Shown here: positions 7,357 to 11,370 of the stretch, piece after piece
How the letters are laid out: every line of letters begins with the position of its first letter
Numbering within the stretch: position 1 is the first letter of the stretch
Assembly: GCA_900549885.1 (NCBI GenBank)
Contig: URQA01000081.1
Location: 1 to 11,370, forward strand
Origin: an uncultured Eubacteriales bacterium
GTDB taxonomy: Bacteria > Bacillota > Clostridia > Oscillospirales > Oscillospiraceae
Direction of reading: 5' to 3'
DNA: 11,370 bases
Notes under the pieces: generated by a model
Told to the model about the DNA's origin: nothing
What the model saw: the letters and a program-made list of their open reading frames with translations, nothing else
The model's database searches: none
Translations under genes and position numbers: made by a program

Positions 7357-8274
7357 TCATCCCTGTACCTGCTCTTCGCTACCGCCGTCATCAGACTCCC
7401 TGCGCCGGCGAATGACCAGAGCCGCTCCGGCCGCGGCACCCACCAGTGCCACCACCGCAATAGGCGCCAGGATCACTGCCCAGTTGAATGCAGATGCGGG
7501 AGCCACCTCCACCGGCTGGAGGGGCGTCCCCTCGAAGATGGCCACAAAGCGGACGCGGTCCAGATTGATCTTGCCAACGGTGCCGGTGTAATCGGCCGTT
7601 ACTGTGTAGCCCTTGACATAGCTGCTGGTGGCGCTGCCGGTGTATGTGGCCACGGCGGTAAAGCGGTCTCCCAGAGCGTAACCGTCCATAGTGGCGGTGT
7701 TGTCCGTCTGCCAATCGATGGCCTGGAGGGTCAGGGTCCGGCCATTGTCCTGAATGGACTTGGGGATATTGGCGGTATCCTGGCTGGCCAGGTTGGGATA
7801 GGAGCGGGTGGCGGACACCTCCCGGGTGCTGCTGCCATAACCGGACACCTCTACCTGTACCGTGTCCAGCTGGAGTGTCAGCGTTCCCATGTAGCCGTCA
7901 TCTGTGACGAACTCCTTTTCCTGGGGCAGCAGTGCCAAGATGGAGGCCATGTCCTTGTTGGCGCTCTGGAGACTCACGGTCTCCGTATGCTGCCGCTCCT
8001 CATATTCCGGCAGTTCCTGCCGGAGGAGGTCTGTCAGGGTGTAGTGGAAGCCGTCCTGCTCAAAGTCCGACCGGGGGATACCGGCAGGGTCCTGCTCCGG
8101 GGACAGGTCATAGACCTTGCGGATCTCCGTGCCGTCCTCACTGCGGGTGACAGAGGTTGGATAGCAGACCTGCACCTCGGTGACCGCGGGGAATGGCTCC
8201 GCCGCCAGGGCGGTTGGGAGCAGCGCTGCGGCTATCAACAGGCCGGCGGCGCATCTCAGGATGGTGCGTTTCAC
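7357..8274 (-). CDS. Secreted protein of unknown function with C-terminal membrane anchor
   Basis: This is a 305-residue protein and the first gene of the surface operon. The start is GTG at 8274, set by AGGAGGAAC about 8 bases upstream; no ATG is available nearby. Residues 1-25 are a signal peptide (LLIAAALLPTALAAE). The middle is a beta-rich extracellular region with one predicted helical patch near residues 80-120 (LTDLLRQELPEYEERQ) and no family I can name. Residues about 263-288 form a transmembrane helix (AVILAPIAVVALVGAAAGAA) followed by RRRR and an acidic tail, a stop-transfer arrangement. It is therefore held at the outer face of the membrane. The neighbouring sortase suggests a structural or accessory role in surface protein display. 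The IS110 left end touches its Shine-Dalgarno sequence, so its native promoter is no longer adjacent. Confidence 0.82.
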   Translation of the reverse strand: MKRTILRCAAGLLIAAALLPTALAAEPFPAVTEVQVCYPTSVTRSEDGTEIRKVYDLSPEQDPAGIPRSDFEQDGFHYTLTDLLRQELPEYEERQHTETVSLQSANKDMASILALLPQEKEFVTDDGYMGTLTLQLDTVQVEVSGYGSSTREVSATRSYPNLASQDTANIPKSIQDNGRTLTLQAIDWQTDNTATMDGYALGDRFTAVATYTGSATSSYVKGYTVTADYTGTVGKINLDRVRFVAIFEGTPLQPVEVAPASAFNWAVILAPIAVVALVGAAAGAALVIRRRRESDDGGSEEQVQG

Positions 8275-8280
8275 GATGGA

Positions 8281-8289
8281 GTTCCTCCT
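8281..8289 (-). promoter_or_regulatory. Shine-Dalgarno of the surface operon, at the IS insertion junction
   Basis: The minus strand reads AGGAGGAAC, which sets the GTG start at 8274. On the plus strand it is GTTCCTCCT, the left half-site of the IS110 target. Position 8289 is the last base before the inferred IS left end. Confidence 0.75.
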
Positions 8290-8291
8290 AT

Positions 8292-8297
8292 TACAAT
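8292..8297 (+). promoter_or_regulatory. -10 element in the IS left end (half of the circular-junction promoter)
   Basis: TACAAT lies 2 bases inside the inferred left end. In the integrated form no good -35 precedes it, since the flank is the GTTCCTCCT target half-site. When the ends are joined in a circle, TTGACT from the right end is placed exactly 17 bases upstream. Confidence 0.7.
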
Positions 8298-8303
8298 GTA
8301 TTT

Positions 8304-8535
8304 ACGGTCTAAGGCACGGCAGCCAGCCGTGTCTTTTTCCGCATCGTTGCCAAAGCTGTTAGAATGAGAGAGTCTTGGCCTGATGTGTTCCTCCAAGGAC
8401 CATAGCGTCCGTAGTGAAGTCCGTCAGCCAGCCTCTCATTCGCAGCGTTCGATTTATGCAGGTTGAGCCACCTCCTTGGTGCGCCCGTGTCATCAAATAG
8501 ATTGGATCGGCAATGGTGGAATGGCTGGTCGCCAA
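8304..8535 (+). ncRNA. IS110 bridge RNA (predicted) with target-binding and donor-binding loops
   Basis: The expected transcript starts about 7 bases after the -10 box. The 5' hairpin is AAGGCACGGC / GCCGTGTCTT (8311-8320, 8326-8335, one G-U). The target loop is closed by GAATGAGAG / CTCTCATTC (8362-8370, 8433-8441) and GGCCTGA / TCAGCC (8378-8384, 8424-8429, one bulge), with apical hairpin GGAC-CATAGC-GTCC (8397-8410). Its left guide is 8387-8394 and its right guide 8414-8419. The donor loop is closed by TCGATTTA (8449-8456) pairing with TTGGATCG and G (8503-8510, three G-U). Its left guide is 8457-8464, apical hairpin CACC / GGTG (8469-8472, 8478-8481), and right guide 8496-8500. The order and guide polarity agree with what is known for IS621-type bridge RNAs. 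The exact 3' end is not determined. Confidence 0.82.
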
Positions 8536-8563
8536 AACAAATCCATGATGAGGAGCGATCAAT

Positions 8564-9775
8564 ATGAACAATGTTGCAGGGATCGATGTTTCCAAAGGAA
8601 AGAGCATGGTGTCTGTCCTCCGTCCTTTTGGAGAAGTGGTAGCAAAACCATTTTCTATTGGTCACACCGGCAGCGAACTCAAGGAGCTGGCAGACTACTT
8701 GAAAAGCCTGGACGGTGAGACACGGGTAGTCATGGAGCACACCGGACGGTACTATGAGCCAGTAGCCCGCTTTCTTCATGATGAGGGCGTCTTCGTCAGT
8801 GCAGTCAATCCGAAGCTCATCAAGGACTACGGAAATAACACCCTGCGCAAAGTGAAAACAGACAAGGCGGATTCCCGCAAGATTGCCCGGTACGGTATTG
8901 ACAACTGGGCAGAATTGCGCCAACATACACCCATGGATACGATTCGAATGCAACTGAAAACACTGAACCGGCAGCAGAGTCTATACACCAAGACTAAGAC
9001 GATGATGAAAAATAACCTCATCGCCCTTCTTGACCAGACCTATCCCGGTGTCAACGCCCTATTTGACAGCCCTGTCCGTGAGGACGGCAGCCAGAAGTGG
9101 GTGGACTTTGCCACGACCTTTTGGCATGTGGACTGTGTGCGGAACATGAGCCTCACTGCCTTTGCCGAGCGTTACCGCAAGTGGTGTAAACGGCATGGCT
9201 ACAACTTCAGCCAGAGCAAAGCCGTTGAGGTCCACGCCGGAGCACAGGACCTGATCGCCATGCTCCCCAGGGACGCCCTGACCAAAACCATGGTCCGGCA
9301 GGCCATTGATGCGCTGAACGCTATCTCTGCCTCTATGGAACGGCTCAAGGCTGAAATGCAGGCCCTGGCAGCGCAGCTCCCGGAATATCCCGTCGTCATG
9401 GCCATGCACGGCGTAGGCGATTCTCTTGGCCCTCAGCTCATGGCGGAGCTCGGGGATGTGACCCGGTTTACCCACCGAAACGCCATTACCGCTTTCGCGG
9501 GTGTTGACCCTGGCGCTGACCAGTCCGGCACTCACGAGGCCAAAAGTACGAGGGTTTCCAAAAGCGGGGCGCCGGAGCTGCGCCGCGCCTTATTCCTGGT
9601 TATGGACTGCCTACTGAAAACACAGCCCCAGGATGATCCAGTGTACCGTTTCATGGACAAGAAACGAGCCGAGGGCAAACCCTATCTGGTTTACATGACA
9701 GCCGGCGCCAACAAGTTCCTGCGCATCTACTATGGCAGAGTAAAAGAATATCTGGCATCCTTGGAGGGAAATTAA
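8564..9775 (+). CDS. IS110-family transposase (DEDD recombinase, bridge-RNA guided)
   Basis: The full-length product is 403 residues. The N-terminal RuvC-like DEDD domain shows Asp8 (GIDVSKGK), Glu58 (VVMEHTGRYY), and Asp100 and Asp103 (KTDKADSRKIA). A helical middle region follows (about 120-270). The C-terminal Transposase_20 region (about 285-375) begins VMAMHGVGDSLGPQLMAELG and contains FAGVDPGADQSGTHEAKSTR, with Ser321 as the likely nucleophile by family alignment, and VSKSGAPELRRAL. The start ATG has AGGAG 8 bases upstream. No frameshift or premature stop is visible, so the enzyme is probably active. Known role: the protein binds the bridge RNA and recombines donor and target DNA without staggered duplications. 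The non-coding guide region lies upstream, as in the IS110 subgroup rather than IS1111. Confidence 0.96.
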   Translation: MNNVAGIDVSKGKSMVSVLRPFGEVVAKPFSIGHTGSELKELADYLKSLDGETRVVMEHTGRYYEPVARFLHDEGVFVSAVNPKLIKDYGNNTLRKVKTDKADSRKIARYGIDNWAELRQHTPMDTIRMQLKTLNRQQSLYTKTKTMMKNNLIALLDQTYPGVNALFDSPVREDGSQKWVDFATTFWHVDCVRNMSLTAFAERYRKWCKRHGYNFSQSKAVEVHAGAQDLIAMLPRDALTKTMVRQAIDALNAISASMERLKAEMQALAAQLPEYPVVMAMHGVGDSLGPQLMAELGDVTRFTHRNAITAFAGVDPGADQSGTHEAKSTRVSKSGAPELRRALFLVMDCLLKTQPQDDPVYRFMDKKRAEGKPYLVYMTAGANKFLRIYYGRVKEYLASLEGN

Positions 9776-9816
9776 GGAAGCATCCTTCCTTGTTGGGGAA
9801 CGATACTGCATTTACG

Positions 9817-9862
9817 CTAAAAACATCTTATGACAGAAAGAGAGCGATTAAGATGTTTTTAG
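9817..9862. repeat. 14-bp perfect inverted repeat enclosing the ribosome binding site and start codon of the passenger gene
   Basis: CTAAAAACATCTTA at 9817-9830 and its exact reverse complement TAAGATGTTTTTAG at 9849-9862 are separated by 18 bases containing AGAAAGAGAG. The ATG at 9853 lies inside the right arm. It could act as an RNA hairpin hiding the start codon, or as a DNA operator for the HTH protein it precedes. Confidence 0.85.
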
Positions 9863-10266
9863 ACAATTTATCCACCTCCGTCCTCAAATTATGTGATACT
9901 CGAAGACTCAGCTATGAAGCCGCCTCGGAACGATGCGACCTCAGCTCCAGATACTTCGCTGACATTGCCCGGGGCAAGACTGCGCCTACGATCCTGACGC
10001 TGGAAAAGCTCTGCGTTGGTTTTGATCTGACGCCAAATGACCTGTTGATCCCCTCAGAACTCTGGCGAGAGATGGCCTTCCGCGAACCAATGCCGGTTAC
10101 ACATATCCGCTGCTTTCACTTCTTTCACGGCCTGACTGGTTTCCCAGTTTGCCCCCAATGTGGGAGAACTCTCGAACGGGAATACCAGCCTTACTGTGAC
10201 CGCTGCGGGCAATGCTTGGATTGGAAAGGTTTCTCCAAAGCAACGATTATCCTGCCTCAGAAATAA
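9853..10266 (+). CDS. Small helix-turn-helix (XRE-like) protein with C-terminal zinc ribbon, passenger of the IS110 element
   Basis: The product is 137 residues. Residues about 5-65 resemble an XRE/Cro HTH: LKLCDTRRLSYEAASERCDL, then SSRYFADIARGKTAPTILTLEKL and CVGFDLTPNDLL. The C-terminal part holds a four-cysteine zinc ribbon, C-P-Q-C-x11-C-D-R-C, followed by LDWKGFSKATIILPQK. I chose the ATG at 9853 because the HTH begins directly after it. A purine-rich AGAAAGAGAG lies 8-17 bases upstream, in the loop of a large inverted repeat. An in-frame TTG at 9790 would add 21 residues without domain homology. The gene lies between the transposase and the inferred right end, so it appears to travel with the element. 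A role as regulator of the transposase, of itself or of host genes is inference. Confidence 0.8.
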   Translation: MFLDNLSTSVLKLCDTRRLSYEAASERCDLSSRYFADIARGKTAPTILTLEKLCVGFDLTPNDLLIPSELWREMAFREPMPVTHIRCFHFFHGLTGFPVCPQCGRTLEREYQPYCDRCGQCLDWKGFSKATIILPQK

Positions 10267-10294
10267 TCCTTACTGCTACATACCTGCTAATCCG

Positions 10295-10325
10295 GCCAGC
10301 GTCCTTTACCTGCTGGCTGCTTTTG
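10295..10325 (+). terminator. Probable terminator after the passenger gene
   Basis: GCCAGC (10295-10300) and GCTGGC (10312-10317) form a 6-bp stem with an 11-base loop, followed by TGC and four T residues. It is weak but well placed, about 30 bases after the HTH stop and before the IS right end. Confidence 0.4.
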
Positions 10326-10357
10326 GCATGTCCTTTTCCCCTCCTCTCAATTTTTCT

Positions 10358-11370
10358 TCATTTCCCTATTGACTTTTTATTTGCAGACTTCACAACAACG
10401 ATCTGGTCGGAATCCGTTATTGTTGACAGGCGGTGAGCAATTACAATCAATGTTTTGCCCTTTGTCAGTCGGCTGATGGCCTCCTGTATTACCGCTTCAT
10501 TTTCCGGATCAGTATAGGAAGTGGCTTCGTCAAGGATTACAATCGGGGCGTTTTTCAGCATAGCTCTGGCAATCGCGATTCTCTGGCGTTCTCCACCAGA
10601 CAAATGCCCTCCGGCGCCGCCAACCACGGTTTCATATCCATGCTCAAGGTTCATAATAAACTCATGACAGCCGGAAGCCTTTGCAATCTGTTCCACTTCG
10701 GAATCGCTTGCCTCTGGCTTGCCCATACGGATATTGTTGCGCACCGTATCGTTAAATAGATAATTGTCCTGCGATACATAGGAAATCAAATCATTCAGTT
10801 GGTCGTTAGAAATTTCTTTTACGCTCTTATCGCCAATCGTAATCAGCCCACCGGTCACATCCCAAAAGGACGCAATCAATTTTGCAATCGTTGATTTTCC
10901 GCTGCCGGATGGCCCTACAAAAGCTGTAATTTTTCCCTGCGGAATTGTCAGATCAATTCCTTTCAAGACCTCTTTTTCCTCGTATGCAAAATGGACATTT
11001 TCCAGAGCAATATCAAGGTTCTGTAAATCACATTTTCTCTCCGGCCGGACAAGCTCCGGCTGGTTTAATATACCGTCAATCTCACCCATTACGGTGCCTA
11101 TTTTTGCAATATCATCGGTAAAGAACATTGCGGCTACAAGCGGGCCTGCAATTCCCAACGACAGGACAGTTACCGTAATAAAGGTTGCGGCTGACAGGGA
11201 ACCATTCATGTAAAACAGGCACCCGACGGGAAGTACGCTAATCAACGCCGCGGGCCATACACTCATCATAATCGCCGAATATTTTTGTGTATCTTTCATC
11301 CAGTCTAAAATCAGGTCTGCGTTTGCATGGACGGCATCTGTAAATTTCTGATAGGAATTATCTGCCTGAT
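10358..11370 (-). CDS. ABC exporter (fused membrane and ATPase domains), C-terminus truncated by IS110, N-terminus beyond window
   Basis: The frame is open to the window edge, about 336 visible residues; the ATG at 11299 is internal. The visible membrane part includes SAIMMSVWPAALISVLPVGC and FITVTVLSLGIAGPLVAAMF, the last helices of a type I exporter domain. The ATPase domain follows with Walker A GPSGSGKS, Q-loop YVSQDNYLF, signature LSGGERQR, Walker B IVILDEAT, D-loop SYTDPENE and H-loop AHRLS. The TDPENE form recalls YbtP/IrtA-like exporters, so a siderophore- or drug-type substrate is possible but unproven. The coding sequence reaches DQIVVV, Lys spans the IS core, and the last nine residues (SANKKSIGK) are IS-encoded. 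About 30-40 residues normally present after this strand are missing. Activity may be impaired, although all catalytic motifs remain. Codon and base composition is more AT-rich than the surface genes. Confidence 0.88.
   Translation of the reverse strand, partial: QADNSYQKFTDAVHANADLILDWMKDTQKYSAIMMSVWPAALISVLPVGCLFYMNGSLSAATFITVTVLSLGIAGPLVAAMFFTDDIAKIGTVMGEIDGILNQPELVRPERKCDLQNLDIALENVHFAYEEKEVLKGIDLTIPQGKITAFVGPSGSGKSTIAKLIASFWDVTGGLITIGDKSVKEISNDQLNDLISYVSQDNYLFNDTVRNNIRMGKPEASDSEVEQIAKASGCHEFIMNLEHGYETVVGGAGGHLSGGERQRIAIARAMLKNAPIVILDEATSYTDPENEAVIQEAISRLTKGKTLIVIAHRLSTITDSDQIVVVKSANKKSIGK
10369..10374 (+). promoter_or_regulatory. -35 element in the IS right end (half of the circular-junction promoter)
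   Basis: TTGACT lies 13 bases before the core CT. Adding the 2-base core and 2 bases of left end gives exactly 17 bases to TACAAT. In the integrated state it points out of the IS into the antisense strand of the ABC gene. Confidence 0.72.

Larger units (their letters stand above)
8290..10389 (+). mobile_element. Complete IS110-family element carrying a bridge RNA, a transposase and a passenger regulator gene
   Basis: IS110 elements lack terminal inverted repeats and insert at a short core, often CT, so the boundaries were inferred from three agreeing signals. First, the 5' non-coding end encodes a loop whose two sides match the flanks: GTTCCTCC at 8387-8394 equals the left flank 8281-8288, and GTGAAG at 8414-8419 is the reverse complement of CTTCAC at 10388-10393. 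Second, another loop matches the ends: TGCAGGTT (8457-8464) versus TGCAGACT at 10382-10389, and AATAG (8496-8500) versus CTATT at 8288-8292. Third, joining the ends creates a 17-bp-spaced promoter. The core CT is at 8288-8289 and 10388-10389. The element is about 2.1 kb, longer than typical IS110 members because of the extra gene. Confidence 0.85.

Noticed and set aside
8311..8335. Hairpin AAGGCACGGC/GCCGTGTCTT with a following T-rich stretch read as a terminator
   Set aside because: It is possible as a terminator, but its place just after the -10 box and before the guide loops fits the 5' stem-loop of a bridge RNA better.
8360..8365. TAGAAT with a preceding TG as an alternative -10 for the guide RNA
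   Set aside because: It has no matching -35, and transcription from it would remove the 5' arm of the GAATGAGAG/CTCTCATTC stem.
6727..8367. A 546-codon open frame on the plus strand
   Set aside because: It lies antisense to the sortase and surface protein genes, crosses their intergenic gap, and has compositionally biased sequence with no recognisable domain.
8309..8953. A 214-codon minus-strand frame over the IS left end
   Set aside because: It is antisense to the transposase N-terminus and the structured guide RNA, with no ribosome binding site; a chance open frame.
9775..9850. IS right end just after the transposase stop, as in compact IS110 elements
   Set aside because: No sequence here matches the donor guide or the right target guide, and no -35 lies at a suitable distance. 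The site at 10388 satisfies all of these.
9790..9852. Upstream TTG start for the HTH gene
   Set aside because: The extra 21 residues show no HTH homology and run through the left arm of the inverted repeat. The AAGGAAG upstream could serve it, so it is not fully excluded.
8281..10400. Terminal inverted repeats or target duplications flanking the IS
   Set aside because: None are present beyond the shared CT dinucleotide, as expected for IS110.
1..11370. CRISPR array, tRNA or rRNA genes, phage structural genes
   Set aside because: No regularly spaced short repeats, no cloverleaf with CCA-type acceptor and no rRNA-like stretch was found on reading both strands.

Overview
The window looks like DNA from a Gram-positive gut Clostridia, probably of the Oscillospiraceae type. 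The signs are a GC-rich LPXTG/sortase-style surface gene set, strong AGGAGG ribosome binding sites, copper-amine-oxidase-like stalk plus CAP proteins, a Phd/RelE module and an IS110 element. This placement is inference; no marker gene is present.

Layout. (1) 1-3666, minus strand: a giant secreted adhesin, open at the window edge, with a signal peptide, an N-terminal thioester (TQXA) domain and at least ten consecutive CnaB/SpaA-type isopeptide repeats. (2) 3777-4516, minus strand: a Phd/YefM antitoxin and RelE/ParE toxin pair with its own extended -10 promoter, a putative operator and a terminator. (3) 4632-5297, plus strand: an unrecognised cytoplasmic protein, convergent with the next operon and separated from it by a bidirectional terminator at 5304-5335. 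(4) 5368-8289, minus strand: a four-gene cell-surface operon, in transcription order a membrane-anchored secreted protein, a sortase, a small cytoplasmic protein, and a CAP-domain protein translationally coupled through ATGA. The sortase could process surface proteins such as the adhesin, but no sorting signal is visible in the window. (5) 8290-10389, plus strand: a complete IS110-family element of about 2.1 kb. (6) 10390-11370, minus strand: an ABC exporter, cut at its 3' end by the IS and at its 5' end by the window edge.

The most informative part is the IS110 element, because its ends can be read from its own non-coding RNA. Between the left end and the transposase lies a bridge-RNA-like sequence with two guide loops. 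One loop matches both flanking target half-sites (GTTCCTCC on the left, CTTCAC on the right). The other matches the element's right and left ends. The same boundaries independently create a promoter across the closed-circle junction (-35 TTGACT in the right end, -10 TACAAT in the left end, spacing exactly 17). Between transposase and right end the element also carries a small helix-turn-helix/zinc-ribbon gene, whose start codon sits in a 14-bp perfect inverted repeat.

The IS abuts the Shine-Dalgarno sequence of the surface operon on one side and cuts an ABC transporter near its end on the other. Closing the gap does not restore a normal ABC C-terminus, and base composition differs across the IS. 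The two flanks may therefore have been brought together by recombination between IS copies, or by assembly collapse.
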